Source: Aquihabitans sp. G128 (GTDB lineage: Bacteria > Actinomycetota > Acidimicrobiia > Acidimicrobiales > Iamiaceae). Taken from it: a stretch of DNA of 64,000 bases. The notes under the pieces are model-generated. The model saw nothing but the letters and a program-made list of their open reading frames with translations. It was not told the DNA's origin and made no database searches. The position numbers were made by a program, and so were the translations under genes. How positions within the stretch are numbered: position 1 is the stretch's first letter; the number at the start of each line of letters is the position of its first letter. Below, one piece after another: positions 25,845 through 36,834 of this stretch. Where the stretch lies: assembly GCF_019048865.1 (NCBI RefSeq), contig NZ_CP077604.1, forward strand, positions 3,720,001-3,784,000. Direction: 5' to 3'.

Positions 25845-26747
25845 ATGGATGAGCTCAGCGGTGACCTGACCCTCCGGCAGCTGGAGTACCTCGTGGCCGT
25901 GGTCGACCTCGGGTCGGTGAGCCGGGCCGCCGCCCTCCTCCACGTCACCCAGCCCACCGTCTCGCACCAGCTGGCGCTGTTGGAGCGACGGGTGGGGGTG
26001 GCGCTGCTCGACCGGGTCGGCCGGGGGGTGCGGGCCACCCCGGCCGGCCGGGCGCTCGCCGGGACCGGGCGCGAGGTGCTCGAGGTCGGCCGCCGCGGGC
26101 TGGAGGTCGCCCGAGCCGCCGGCGCCTCGCAGGAGGTGCTCACCATCGGCGTGGTGTCGTCGCTGGCCGCCACCATCCTTCCGCCGGCGTTGGCGGCCTG
26201 GCACGCCGAGGAGCCGGACGTCGCGGTGCGGTTGCGCGAACACCTGCGCCGGGACGAGCTGGTCGAGGCGCTCCAGCGCAGCGAGGGCGAGGTGGGCATC
26301 GCCGCCCCGCCCACCGGCTGGCCCGGCGAGGTCGTCCCCCTGGGGTGGGAGCGCTACGTGCTCGTGCTGCCGCCGGGCTCGCCGCTGCTCGGTCGCAAGC
26401 GCCCGGTGGGACTCGCCGCGCTGGCGGAGGTCGACTGGGTCCTCTTCGACGCCGACCACGGGCTGCACGACCTGGTGCAGCGGGCCTGCGCCGAGGCGGG
26501 GTTCTCACCCCGCCCGGCGGTCCGCACCCGCCAGATCGACACCGCGGTCCGCCTCGCCGCGTCGGGCCTGGGCCCGGCGCTGGTGCCGGCCATCTCCGTG
26601 CCGGCGGAGCACGCTTCGCTGGTCGCCCCGTTCCGTCCCGCGCTGCGCCGGCCGGTCGCCGCCTTCGGGCCCGGCCTGGCCCGCCCGGCGGTGCGCCGCT
26701 TCCTGGCCCACCTCACCCCGGAGCGCACCGGCCTCGAGCCGCCGTAG
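25845..26747 (+). CDS. LysR-family transcriptional regulator
   Basis: 300 residues, normal length. The N-terminal winged helix reads LTLRQLEYLVAVVDLGSVSR, AAALLHVTQPTVSHQL and LLERRVGVALLDR, followed by a periplasmic-binding-like effector domain (from about residue 95). Start ATG 25845 gives MDELSGDLTLRQLEYL. It is divergent from the EF_0837-type amidohydrolase and probably controls it. No TGTTGAA-type motif is present here, so it may mark the right edge of the island. Confidence 0.9.
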   Translation: MDELSGDLTLRQLEYLVAVVDLGSVSRAAALLHVTQPTVSHQLALLERRVGVALLDRVGRGVRATPAGRALAGTGREVLEVGRRGLEVARAAGASQEVLTIGVVSSLAATILPPALAAWHAEEPDVAVRLREHLRRDELVEALQRSEGEVGIAAPPTGWPGEVVPLGWERYVLVLPPGSPLLGRKRPVGLAALAEVDWVLFDADHGLHDLVQRACAEAGFSPRPAVRTRQIDTAVRLAASGLGPALVPAISVPAEHASLVAPFRPALRRPVAAFGPGLARPAVRRFLAHLTPERTGLEPP

Positions 26748-26750
26748 GGG

Positions 26751-27470
26751 TCAGGCCGAGAAGCCCGAGCCGCCCTCGGGGAGGTCCGGCACGGGGTCGA
26801 CGTCGAGCCCACCGGGGAGGTGGCTGGTGTCGTTGAACCGTCGGACCACCCAGCGGCCGTCCGTGGCGACGAGGTGGGTGATGCCTGCGTTGTCTCCGCC
26901 GACGAACGCGAACGGCCGGCTCCCGGTGGCCTGGCGCAGGACCTCTCCGATGACCCCGCCGTGGGTGAACACCGCCACCCGCTCGCCGGGGTGGGCGGCC
27001 ACGATCCGGCCCAGCCCCGCCGCCACCCGAGCCGCGTAGGCGTCCTGCGGCTCGGCGCCCGGGATGGCGTCCCACCGCTCCTCGGCGAACATCCGGGCCA
27101 CGATCGGGTCGCCCTCGGCCACCTTCACCCGGAACTGGCCGCCTTCCCAGTCTCCCAGGTGCACCTCGCGGAGGTCGGCCTCCACCCGTGGCACCAGGCC
27201 GGTCCGCTCGGCGAGGGGCGCGGCGGTCTCGGCGGTGCGGCGCAGCGTCGTGACGTAGATCGCGTCGATGCCCTGGTCGGCGAGGCGGGCCCCGACCCGC
27301 TCGGCCTGCTCCCGCCCCTCGGGGGCGAGGGCCGGGTCGCCGTGGCCGCCCACCAGCGGGAACGGCCGCCCCGGCACGGCCGGCTCCGATGCGCCGTGGC
27401 GGACGACGAGCAGCTCGGTGGCCCCGGCGGGCGCCTGGTAGCGGTGCTGGCGGTAGGAGGCTCGGGTCAT
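26751..27470 (-). CDS. histidine phosphatase family protein
   Basis: 239 residues. LLVVRHGASEP carries the catalytic RHG, LRRTAETAAPLAERTG is the family's second element, EVHLGDWEG holds the acid/base region and FTHGGVIGE supplies the second histidine, so the phosphohistidine mechanism looks intact. Substrate unknown; members range from phosphoglycerate mutases to small-molecule phosphatases. It lies 3 bp from the LysR stop, convergent. Confidence 0.85.
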   Translation of the reverse strand: MTRASYRQHRYQAPAGATELLVVRHGASEPAVPGRPFPLVGGHGDPALAPEGREQAERVGARLADQGIDAIYVTTLRRTAETAAPLAERTGLVPRVEADLREVHLGDWEGGQFRVKVAEGDPIVARMFAEERWDAIPGAEPQDAYAARVAAGLGRIVAAHPGERVAVFTHGGVIGEVLRQATGSRPFAFVGGDNAGITHLVATDGRWVVRRFNDTSHLPGGLDVDPVPDLPEGGSGFSA

Positions 27471-27582
27471 CGGGCGACCGTACCGCTGCCGAGGGGCCTG
27501 CGGTCGGGGCCGGGACCGGCGGCGTGGGCCCGGGCGGGTGGGCGCGCGTCGCACGGGCCCGTCTGCTGGGTACGTTCGCCGC

Positions 27583-28353
27583 ATGACGACGAACGGCAAG
27601 CTCGACGGCACGGTGGCCCTGGTGACGGGGGCGAGCAGCGGCATCGGCGCGGCGACGGCCCACGCCCTCGCCGCCGAGGGCGCCACGGTGGTGGCGGCGG
27701 CGCGGCGCAAGGACCGGCTCGACGAGCTGGTGGCGGCGATCGGCGAGGAGGGCGGGTCCGCGGTCGCGGTCGAGGCCGACGTCACCAGCGGCGACGCCGC
27801 CAAGGCGCTGGTCGACGGGACCGCGGCCGACCACGGTCGCCTCGACGTCGTCGTGAACAACGCCGGGGTGATGCTCAACGGCCCGATCGAAGGGGCGCCG
27901 CTCGACGAGTGGGAGCGCATGGTCGACCTCAACGTGAAGGGCCTGCTCTACGTGGCCCACGCCGCGCTGCCCCACCTGCTGCGGGCGGCCGCGGGCGACC
28001 CCCGCGGCGTGGCCGACCTCGTCAACATCTCCTCGGTTGCCGGTCGGGTCGCCCGCAACGGCTCGGGCGTCTACAACCTCACCAAGCACGGGGTGGGGGC
28101 GTTCAGCGAGTCGCTGCGCCAGGAGGTCACCGAGCGCCACGTGCGGGTCGCCCTCATCGAGCCGGGGGCGGTGGCCACCGAGCTGGCCACCCACATGCGC
28201 CAGGAGATCCAGGACGGCTTCGCCAAGCGGTTCGCCGGCAAGGAGATCCTCGAGGCCACCGACATCGCCGAGACGATCGCGTTCGTGGTCACCCGCCCCC
28301 GGCGCATGGCCGTGAACGAGGTGCTGATCCGGCCCACGCAGCAGCAGGCCTGA
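27583..28353 (+). CDS. short-chain dehydrogenase/reductase (SDR)
   Basis: 256 residues. NADP-binding TGASSGIGAA, RRKDRLDEL (basic residues after beta-2 favour NADP), NNAGV, catalytic serine in NISSVAG and YNLTKHG with the tyrosine and lysine. C-terminal EPGAVATELATH. TACGTT lies 6 nt before ATG, suggesting a leaderless message. Substrate not predictable. Confidence 0.88.
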   Translation: MTTNGKLDGTVALVTGASSGIGAATAHALAAEGATVVAAARRKDRLDELVAAIGEEGGSAVAVEADVTSGDAAKALVDGTAADHGRLDVVVNNAGVMLNGPIEGAPLDEWERMVDLNVKGLLYVAHAALPHLLRAAAGDPRGVADLVNISSVAGRVARNGSGVYNLTKHGVGAFSESLRQEVTERHVRVALIEPGAVATELATHMRQEIQDGFAKRFAGKEILEATDIAETIAFVVTRPRRMAVNEVLIRPTQQQA

Positions 28354-28393
28354 GCCGGGCCGGCGCCCACCGCCCCACCGGTACCCTGTCTCG

Positions 28394-28630
28394 ATGCCGC
28401 TGGTCGTCGAGTTCACGGTCGAGCCGTTCGTCGAGGGCTCGCCGGGCCCACACGTGCGGGCCGCGGTCGACGCCGCCGAGGCATCGGGCCTCCGGGTCGA
28501 GCTCGGCCCCTTCGGCACCTCGGTGTCCGGCGACGACGACGCCGAGGTCCTCGCCACGGTCGACCGGGTGGTCCGCGCCGCGGTGGGCGCCGGGGCCACC
28601 CGCGTCCTGGTCCAGGTCGAGCGCCCGTAG
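28394..28630 (+). CDS. thiamine-binding-like small protein (MTH1187/YkoF family)
   Basis: 78 residues. VEFTVEPFVEGSPGPHVRAA, then LGPFGTSVSGDD and VDRVVRAAV are the features of the MTH1187/YkoF fold, a ferredoxin-like domain that in known members binds thiamine or its pyrimidine. TACCCT at 28382-28387, 6 nt before ATG, suggests a leaderless start. No thiamine genes are adjacent. Confidence 0.65.
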   Translation: MPLVVEFTVEPFVEGSPGPHVRAAVDAAEASGLRVELGPFGTSVSGDDDAEVLATVDRVVRAAVGAGATRVLVQVERP

Positions 28631-28689
28631 ACCGGGCCCGGAGCCGGCCCGCTCCCGGCTCGGCGGCCGGGGCGCGCCAGACTGGCCCG

Positions 28690-29235
28690 GTGTCCGCCTC
28701 GCCCAAGGCCCTGCTCGCCGCCGCCTTCGTGGCCCTGGCGTTGATCGTGGGCCTCGGCTTCCACCTCCTCGCCCCGGACGACGACGGCGCCCCGCCGGTG
28801 GACGCCACGGCCCGTGCCGCGGCGCTCCGTGCCGAGGCGTCGCGCGACCGTGCGGTCGACCGGATCCTCGGCGCTGCGCCGGTCATCGGCGATGCCCTCG
28901 GCTCCGGGGCCCGGGTGGTCGAGCGCACGGCGTGGTTCCGTGACGGCAAGGGCGCCCCGATCGGCGAGGTGGTGCTGGTCACCTTCCCCGACCCGATCGA
29001 CCTGCCGGCGTCCTACCGGAAGCCGGTCGACGACGGTGCGGCCTCGGGCGGAGCGTTCGGGTCCGGTGGCCGCATCGCCACCGAGCCGATCCCGGCGAGC
29101 GAGCGCGAGGGCGTCGGGCAGCTGGTCGCGCTGGTCGACGTCGAGCGCGGCACCGTGCACGCCGTCAGCCGGATCGGTGCGGCAGCGGCCACCACCACCA
29201 CCGGTGCTGCGGCCACCTCCACCACCGGCGGTTGA
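28690..29235 (+). CDS. membrane-anchored hypothetical protein
   Basis: 181 residues. One N-terminal membrane segment (LLAAAFVALALIVGLGFHLL) with the rest outside, ending in a Thr/Ala-rich tail. The middle (VVLVTFPDPIDLPASYRKP and VDVERGTVHAVS) looks like a small soluble domain, but I do not recognise the family. Possibly a signal-anchor or secreted protein. GTG start. Confidence 0.6.
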   Translation: MSASPKALLAAAFVALALIVGLGFHLLAPDDDGAPPVDATARAAALRAEASRDRAVDRILGAAPVIGDALGSGARVVERTAWFRDGKGAPIGEVVLVTFPDPIDLPASYRKPVDDGAASGGAFGSGGRIATEPIPASEREGVGQLVALVDVERGTVHAVSRIGAAAATTTTGAAATSTTGG

Positions 29236-29285
29236 GCCCGACGGTCCCGGCGTCCGGGGACCGAGGGGGCGACGACGGAGAAATA

Positions 29286-29354
29286 GAGAGCACTGCTCTT
29301 GCTTTCTGGCGCAGAGAGGTGCAGGCTGGGACCAACAACGAGAGCAGTGCTCTC
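29286..29354. promoter_or_regulatory. pair of TetR-type operators
   Basis: AGAGCACTGCTCT (29287-29299) and AGAGCAGTGCTCT (29341-29353) are each perfect 6-1-6 palindromes. With one more base they are exact inverted copies of each other (GAGAGCACTGCTCT / AGAGCAGTGCTCTC), centres 54 bp apart. They lie just before the DDN-family gene, a typical layout for a TetR repressor bound twice. No tetR gene is in the window. Confidence 0.7.
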
Positions 29355-29372
29355 CGAACGAGGAGCCCACCG

Positions 29373-29852
29373 ATGACCGCAGCCACCCGCACCCCCACCG
29401 CCGCCCAGGCCCACTACCTCGAGCCCGGCTGGTTCACCCGCAACGTCTTCAACCGCCTCGTGCGCCGATCCACCCGGATGGGGCTCAGCCTGATGGGCTC
29501 CCGTGAGCTCCGGGTCCGGGGCCGCAAGAGCGGGGAGTGGCGTTCGACGCCGGTCAACCTCCTGGTGGTCGACGGCCAGCGCTACCTGGTGGCGCCGAGG
29601 GGCGAGGCCCAGTGGGTCCGCAACATCCGGGTGGCCGGCGGCGGCGAGCTCCGCGTCGGCCGTCGGGTGGAGCCGTTCACGGTGGTCGAGGTGGCCGACG
29701 GCGACAAGGCGCCCATCCTGCGGCCGTACCTGAAGCAGTGGAAGTGGGAGATCGGCGCCTTCTTCGACGGGGTCGACGCCTCGGCCTCCGACGACGAGCT
29801 GACCGCCATCGCCCCCCGCCACCCGATCTTCCTCCTGGCCGACGCCGCCTGA
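29373..29852 (+). CDS. deazaflavin-dependent (DDN-type) oxidoreductase family protein
   Basis: 159 residues. RVRGRKSGEWRSTPVNLLVVDGQRY, then VAPRGEAQWVRNIRVAGG and the ELRVGRR-x-EPFTVVEV strand are the signature of the split-barrel DDN/F420H2-dependent nitroreductase family. Members reduce quinones or other electrophiles with F420H2, though some have other roles. AGGAG lies 7 nt before ATG. It sits behind two TetR-type palindromes, so expression is probably induced by a small molecule. Confidence 0.8.
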   Translation: MTAATRTPTAAQAHYLEPGWFTRNVFNRLVRRSTRMGLSLMGSRELRVRGRKSGEWRSTPVNLLVVDGQRYLVAPRGEAQWVRNIRVAGGGELRVGRRVEPFTVVEVADGDKAPILRPYLKQWKWEIGAFFDGVDASASDDELTAIAPRHPIFLLADAA

Positions 29853-29969
29853 CGGGCGGCTGTCCCGCTTCGGCACACTCCCGGCGAAGCCGCCGGGGGC
29901 CGTGGGTAGGGTGACCGGCGCCACTTCGCGGCCTCGGCCGCGGCCCGCACCACCAGCGAAGGACGCAGC

Positions 29970-31955
<1,986 letters not shown>

Positions 31956-32004
31956 CCGGCCCGGCGGGGTTGGTCCGGGCGCTCGGCCACGCCACCCTGG
32001 TCGG

Positions 32005-33270
32005 GTGACCGCCACGCCCGACGCCGTCCCCGCCCCCGCCGACGCGGCGGTGGGTCCTGCGCCGGCTGAGGCGAACACCGTGGCCGGGGGCGGGATCAGC
32101 AGGCGGCTCACCCTGGTGCTCGCCGCCGCCGGGGGGGCTCACCGCGGCCAACCTGTACTACGCCCAACCGCTGCTGCACACGATCGGCGCCGAGTTCGGG
32201 ACCTCCGACGGCACCACCGGGCTGCTCGTCACCGCCTCGCAGGTGGGCTATGCCCTCGGTCTGGCCTTCGTCGTCCCCATCGGCGACTTCGTCGACCGCC
32301 GCCGCCTGACCACGGTGCTGCTCGGCCTGGTGACCGTGGTGATGGCCGGCGCGGCCATCGCCCCGGGCCTCTGGGTCATGGTCGGCCTGGTGGGCCTCGC
32401 CGGCCTGGGCTCGGTCACCGCCCAGGTCCTGGTGCCGCTGGCGGCCGGCCTGGCCACCGACGGCGACCGCGGCCGTGTGGTGAGCACGGTCATGACCGGC
32501 CTGCTGCTGGGGATCCTCCTGGCCCGCACGGTCTCGGGCTTGGTGGCGGGGCTGGCCGGCTGGCGGGTGATGTTCGCCATCGCCGCGGCGGTGGCCGTGG
32601 CCCTGGCCACGGTGCTGCGCCGTGAGCTGCCGAGCGACCCCCGCGCGCGTCGGTGGGCTACGGCTCGCTGCTGGCATCGGTGCTCCAGCTCCTGCGGGAC
32701 CAGCGCGAGCTGCGGCGCTCGGCGCTGCTCGGCGCCCTGGGCTTCGCCACCTTCTCGGTCTTCTGGACCACGATCGCCTTCCACCTGGCGGACCCGCCCT
32801 TCGACTACGGCGACGGCGCCATCGGCCTGCTCGGCCTGGCCGGGGCAGCGGGCGCGCTGTGCGCGCTGGCCGCCGGCCGGTTGGCCGACCGTGGCCTGGC
32901 CAAGCCGTCCCGCGTCCTGGCTGCAGGCGCGGTGGCGGGCTCCTTCGCCGTCCTGTGGGCCGGTCGCGCCTCGATCGTCGTGATCGTCCTCGGCGTCCTG
33001 CTGCTCGACGTCGGCGTCCAGGGCATCCAGGTCCTCAACCAGACCGTGATCTACGAGCTGGCTCCCGAGGCCCGCAGCCGCATCAACTCCGCCTACATGA
33101 CCTGCTACTTCGCCGGCGGCGCGATCGGCTCGGCCGTCGGCGCCGCCGCCTACGACCAGGGCGGCTGGGCCCGGGTCTGCCAGCTCGGAGCCCTGCTCGG
33201 TGCGCTGGCGGTCGCCACCGCCCTCCCGGGCGCCCGCCGCGCCCAGGCTGCCGACGTCTCATCCGCCTGA
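32005..33270 (+). pseudogene. MFS transporter (arabinose-efflux type), two frameshifts
   Basis: GTG 32005 starts MTATPDAVPA. At the G7 run 32131-32137 the frame shifts by +1 to give GGLTAANLYYAQPLL, a TM1 typical of the YdhP/NepI-like MFS group. Near the C5 run 32638-32642 it shifts back to give GYGSLLASVLQLLRDQ. Correcting both gives 421 residues with about 12 membrane segments and a GDFVDRRRLTT loop. Coding quality is good in all three pieces, so sequencing error is the likelier cause. Substrate unknown; probably an exporter. Confidence 0.75.
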
Positions 33271-33291
33271 CCGGCGAGGCGGGGTCGAGGG

Positions 33292-34164
33292 CTACCGGGC
33301 GGCGTTCTTCACGAAGTGCTCGCCAGGCGCCTCGTGCAGGGGAGCGCCCGAGTAGAAGCCGCCCCGCAGGTGGCGGCGGATCGCGCCGTCGGCGGTGGCG
33401 CGAGCGGCGGAGTGCCAGAGGTAGGCGTCGTGGAAGAGCAGGTCACCACGCTCGGCGTAGGCCGCGACCTCGCCGCGCACCTTCTCGAAGCGCAGCGGCA
33501 TCGGGAACGGCGCCGGTTCGCTCGAGTAGCCCGCCACGGGCACGGAGCCGTCCGGGACGACGGCGCCGTTCACGTTCTCGAAGGGGGCCGGCGTGGCCCA
33601 GCGGTGGCTGCCGGGCACCACGCGCAGGAACCCGTTGTCGGGGCTGGTGGCGTCGAAGTGGAGCGTGAAGGCCACCGAGGGCCAGATATCGAGGTGGGGC
33701 GCGCTCTGCCAGTCGGCGTGCCAGCCGATGCGGGTGTAGCTGGACTCCCGGCCGGGCCGGGCGTCCTGGTAGACGACGCCGAAGCCCGACTCCTCGCGCA
33801 GCCAGTGCGGACCGATCCACCGCTGGACCGCAGCGGTGATCGTCGGGTGCAGCACCGCGGCGCGCAGGCCGGCGTCGAGCGGGGTCACGTCCACCACGTA
33901 GTTGGCGAACTCCTGGGTGCGCCCGCCGTCCTCGTCGTCCACCAGGGTCGTGGTGCCGTGGCGCTCGTCGAGCTCACCGGCCAGCAGCTGCTCCTGCAGG
34001 CGGGTGCAGCTCGCCTCCAGCGCCGCGAGCTCCGGCTCGTCCCAGAGGCCGCGCAGGATGGCGAAGCCCTCTCGGAGGTAGAAGTCGCGGAGCTCGTCGA
34101 GCTGGTGGGGGGCGAACACCCCGACCTCGGCGCCGATCGTCGACGGGGGCAGCAGGGTGGTCAT
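33292..34164 (-). CDS. phytanoyl-CoA dioxygenase (PhyH) family Fe(II)/2-oxoglutarate oxygenase
   Basis: 290 residues. The iron facial triad is GWHADWQS (HxD) and the distal histidine in FHDAYLWHSA, with RRHLRGG supplying the 2-oxoglutarate arginine. TLHFDATSPDNGFLRVVPGSH is the usual substrate-side strand. PhyH enzymes hydroxylate or dealkylate many small molecules. The gene has a TGTTGAA-type motif 64 bp upstream, the only other site outside the 4-24 kb island, so it may add an oxidative step to the same pathway. It converges with the MFS gene. Confidence 0.82.
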   Translation of the reverse strand: MTTLLPPSTIGAEVGVFAPHQLDELRDFYLREGFAILRGLWDEPELAALEASCTRLQEQLLAGELDERHGTTTLVDDEDGGRTQEFANYVVDVTPLDAGLRAAVLHPTITAAVQRWIGPHWLREESGFGVVYQDARPGRESSYTRIGWHADWQSAPHLDIWPSVAFTLHFDATSPDNGFLRVVPGSHRWATPAPFENVNGAVVPDGSVPVAGYSSEPAPFPMPLRFEKVRGEVAAYAERGDLLFHDAYLWHSAARATADGAIRRHLRGGFYSGAPLHEAPGEHFVKNAAR

Positions 34165-34228
34165 CGCTTCTCGCAGCGAGGTGGGGCCGGGCACATCCCG
34201 GACCGCTCGCTGCGCACGGTACGACGCC

Positions 34229-34244
34229 TTGACGATCTGTTGAA
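34229..34244 (+). promoter_or_regulatory. TGTTGAA-type motif, site 7
   Basis: TTGACGATCTGTTGAA, identical to site 5. It lies between the divergent PhyH gene (64 bp away) and the HAD-like gene (104 bp away), so either or both could be controlled. Confidence 0.65.
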
Positions 34245-34348
34245 CCGTTCCGACCTCCCGTTCACCGAGTCGCAACACCAGCCGCAAGGTCCGCGTCAGG
34301 TCCGGCGGGAGCCGGGCCGCCGGCCCCGTCGGTAGGCTCGCCGTCGCC

Positions 34349-34852
34349 ATGGACGACGCCCCCCGCCCCCTCCGGACGCCGGGGAACTGGCTGTGGCGAG
34401 ACGGCCCGGTGCACGGCGAGGCCGTGATCTTCGACCTCGACGGCGTGCTGTCGGACGCCGCCGGTCGCCAGCACCTCCTGGAGCACGCCCGCCGGAACTG
34501 GCGCGCCTTCTTCGAGGCGGTCGGCGAGGACCCGGTGATCGAGGAGGTCGGCACCCTGCTGCACGCCCTGGACGAGCGCTACGCCATCGTGCTGCTGACC
34601 GCCCGGCCGCTCCACGTGCAACCGCACACGGTGGGCTGGCTGGACCGCAACGAGCTGCGGTGGGACCTGCTCGTGATGCGCGACGTCGGCGACTACGACA
34701 TGGCCTTCGACTTCAAGGGCCGCACCATCGGCGAGCTGCGGGCCGCCCGCATCGAGCCGGTCCTGGCGTTCGAGGACGACCAGCGCAACATCGCCGTGCT
34801 CCGCCACCTCGGCGTGCCGTGCGTGTACATCCACTCCGGCTACTACGACTGA
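34349..34852 (+). CDS. HAD-like phosphatase (polynucleotide-kinase-3'-phosphatase-like domain)
   Basis: 167 residues. VIFDLDGVLSDAAGRQHL carries the DxD nucleophile, LLTARP the second motif (S/T), and FEDDQRNIAVLRHLGV the acidic motif IV. The DGVLSD and LTARP pattern with a VYIHSGYYD end recalls phosphatase domains linked to nucleic-acid or nucleotide ends. True substrate unknown. TAGGCT about 10 nt before ATG may be the -10 box. Confidence 0.7.
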   Translation: MDDAPRPLRTPGNWLWRDGPVHGEAVIFDLDGVLSDAAGRQHLLEHARRNWRAFFEAVGEDPVIEEVGTLLHALDERYAIVLLTARPLHVQPHTVGWLDRNELRWDLLVMRDVGDYDMAFDFKGRTIGELRAARIEPVLAFEDDQRNIAVLRHLGVPCVYIHSGYYD

Positions 34853-34886
34853 GGCCCGCCGCGGCAGCGGTGGTTACCCTCCCGGC

Positions 34887-35726
34887 ATGGTCGACACCGC
34901 CACCGCCCGCAACATCGCCTTCCGGCTCGAGCCCGTGCACGGGTTCATCTACTTCGCCCCGGAGGCCGCCCTGGCCTACGAGGAGCTCGGCCTCGACGGC
35001 CAGGACGGCTACTTCGCCTCGCGGTCGGCGGCCATGGGCCGGGTGGGTGCCGAGGTGGTCATCGCCACCTTCTTCAACTTCAAGCCCGAGCTGGTCCACC
35101 GGGCCCTCCCGTCGGCCTGGGACAAGACGACCCCCGAGGCGGTGCTCGCCGCCCGGCTCCAGGGCGCCGACCAGGCGCTGCGCCGCATGCTCGGCGACGC
35201 CGTCGACCACCCGGACCTGGCCGAGTCCGCCGTCCTCGCCCGGCGCGCCGCCGAGGCCGGGGACCCGTCGGGCCGGCCGATCTTCGCGGCCCACGCCGCC
35301 CTGCCGTGGCCGGAGGAGCCCCACCTCCAGCTGTTCCACGCCGTCACCCTGCTGCGCGAGCACCGCGGCGACGGCCACGTCGCCGCCCTCACCCTCGAGG
35401 GCTACGACGCCGTCGAGGCGCTCGTGACCCACCTCGCAGCCGGGGAGATCGCCCTGCCGGCCTCGCTGCTCCAGGCCACCCGCGGGTGGAGCGACGACGA
35501 GTGGGAGGCCGGCCAGGAGCGCCTGCGGGTGAAGGGCCACCTCGACCAGGCGGGCGCGCTCTCGCTCACCGACGCCGGTCGCCGGGCCCGGGACCGGGTG
35601 GAGGCCATGACCGACGCCGCCGCGCTGGCGCCGTGGAGCGCCCTCGGCGACGACGACGTTGCTCGCCTGAAGGCCATCTCGGCGCCCTTCACCAAGGTGG
35701 TGGCCAAGGCGATGTTCGGGCGCTGA
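34887..35726 (+). CDS. SCO6745-family protein (winged-helix-like)
   Basis: 279 residues. The family is marked by LEPVHGFIYFAPEA near the N-terminus, MGRVGAEVVIATFFNF, a central LALPWP-type segment (AALPWPEEPHLQLFHAVTLLREHRGDGH) and a C-terminal helix rich in Asp/Arg (LSLTDAGRRARDRVE). Actinobacterial members are poorly studied; the C-terminal part resembles winged-helix DNA-binding folds. TACCCT 7 nt before ATG suggests a leaderless message. Confidence 0.75.
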   Translation: MVDTATARNIAFRLEPVHGFIYFAPEAALAYEELGLDGQDGYFASRSAAMGRVGAEVVIATFFNFKPELVHRALPSAWDKTTPEAVLAARLQGADQALRRMLGDAVDHPDLAESAVLARRAAEAGDPSGRPIFAAHAALPWPEEPHLQLFHAVTLLREHRGDGHVAALTLEGYDAVEALVTHLAAGEIALPASLLQATRGWSDDEWEAGQERLRVKGHLDQAGALSLTDAGRRARDRVEAMTDAAALAPWSALGDDDVARLKAISAPFTKVVAKAMFGR

Positions 35727-35806
35727 CCGCTTAGGCGACCTTTCGGACACCGGCGGTACGGTCGGCCCCGCAGGGATCCGAAGGCTGGCTCCCGGGAGAC
35801 GAAGCC

Positions 35807-36658
35807 ATGATGAACAACCTCAAGACCGCCGTGATCCTCGCCACCATCGGTGGCCTCATGATCGTGGTCGGTGGCGCCATCGGCGGCACCGGCGGCGCCG
35901 CCATCGGCATGGGCATCGGGTTGGTCTTCGTGGGCGGCTCCTACTGGTTCAGCGACAAGCTGGCCATCAAGTCGGCCAAGGCCGTCGAGGTGAGCGAGGC
36001 GCAGATGCCCCGCTACCACGCCATCGTCGCCGACCTCTGCCAGCGGGCCGACATGCCGATGCCGCGCCTGTACGTCTCGCCGGACCCGCAGCCCAACGCC
36101 TTCGCCACCGGCCGCAGCCCGAACCACGCCGCGGTGTGCGTGAACCAGGGGATCCTCGACATCCTCTCCTGGGAGGAGCTGCAGGGCGTCCTGGCCCACG
36201 AGATCAGCCACGTACGCAACCGCGACATCCTGATCAGCTCGGTGGCCGCCTCGGTGGCCATGGGCATCACCTTCCTGGCGCGCATGGCCATGTGGGGCGC
36301 CATGTTCGGCGGCGGCGGTCGAGACCGCAACGACAACGTGCTCGGCACCCTGGCGCTGGCCATCCTGGCCCCGGTCGCCGCCACGTTCCTGCAGATGGCG
36401 CTGAGCCGCAACCGGGAGTACGAGGCCGATCGGCGCGGCGCCAAGCTCCTCGGCACGGGCGAGCCCCTGGCCCGAGCGCTCGAGAAGCTGGACCGGGGCG
36501 TCCGCCAGGTGGCCCCGTCGGTGAACCCGGCCCAGGCCACCGCCTACATCGCCAACCCCTTCTCCGGCCAGCGCGGCCAGCTGGCCCGCTTCACCGCCAG
36601 CCACCCGCCGATGGAGGACCGCATCGCCCGACTGCGCTCCGGCGAGTGGCAGCACTAG
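35807..36658 (+). CDS. htpX: HtpX-like membrane zinc metalloprotease
   Basis: 283 residues. Two N-terminal membrane segments, then LAHEISHVRNRDI (HExxH zinc site) and the downstream EYEADRRGA glutamate that completes the site, with two more membrane segments between them. HtpX degrades damaged membrane proteins. GGGAG lies before tandem ATGs at 35807 and 35810; the first was taken. It stands alone and ends before a hairpin. Confidence 0.92.
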   Translation: MMNNLKTAVILATIGGLMIVVGGAIGGTGGAAIGMGIGLVFVGGSYWFSDKLAIKSAKAVEVSEAQMPRYHAIVADLCQRADMPMPRLYVSPDPQPNAFATGRSPNHAAVCVNQGILDILSWEELQGVLAHEISHVRNRDILISSVAASVAMGITFLARMAMWGAMFGGGGRDRNDNVLGTLALAILAPVAATFLQMALSRNREYEADRRGAKLLGTGEPLARALEKLDRGVRQVAPSVNPAQATAYIANPFSGQRGQLARFTASHPPMEDRIARLRSGEWQH

Positions 36659-36662
36659 GACT

Positions 36663-36691
36663 GCGGTGAGCGGGTAGTCCCCGCCCACCGC
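36663..36691. terminator. hairpin after htpX
   Basis: GCGGTG-A-GCGGG / CCCGC-C-CACCGC with a 5-base loop, starting 5 bp after the stop. No T-run. Confidence 0.5.
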
Positions 36692-36737
36692 AAGGTCCGG
36701 GTCGTCAGGGATCCCGCCCCCCGACGACCTGTTGAGG

Positions 36738-36769
36738 AGGTGCCTCGTCTCGCAAGGGACGGGGCACCT
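36738..36769. terminator. hairpin between htpX and yajQ
   Basis: AGGTGCCTCGTC / GACGGGGCACCT with one G-T pair, loop TCGCAAGG. It is convergent-gene placed, so it may end both transcripts. Confidence 0.6.
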
Positions 36770-36834
36770 TCGCGCTCCGCCTGCCCTCGCCGGCGGACGG
36801 GGTCCTCGCCGCGGAGCTGGTGCGACGAGCGCGC

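Noticed and set aside
32005-33270. Two separate MFS-like genes instead of one frameshifted gene
   Set aside because: The pieces join in order into a single 12-segment transporter, neither piece has its own start signal, and the breaks are at homopolymers.
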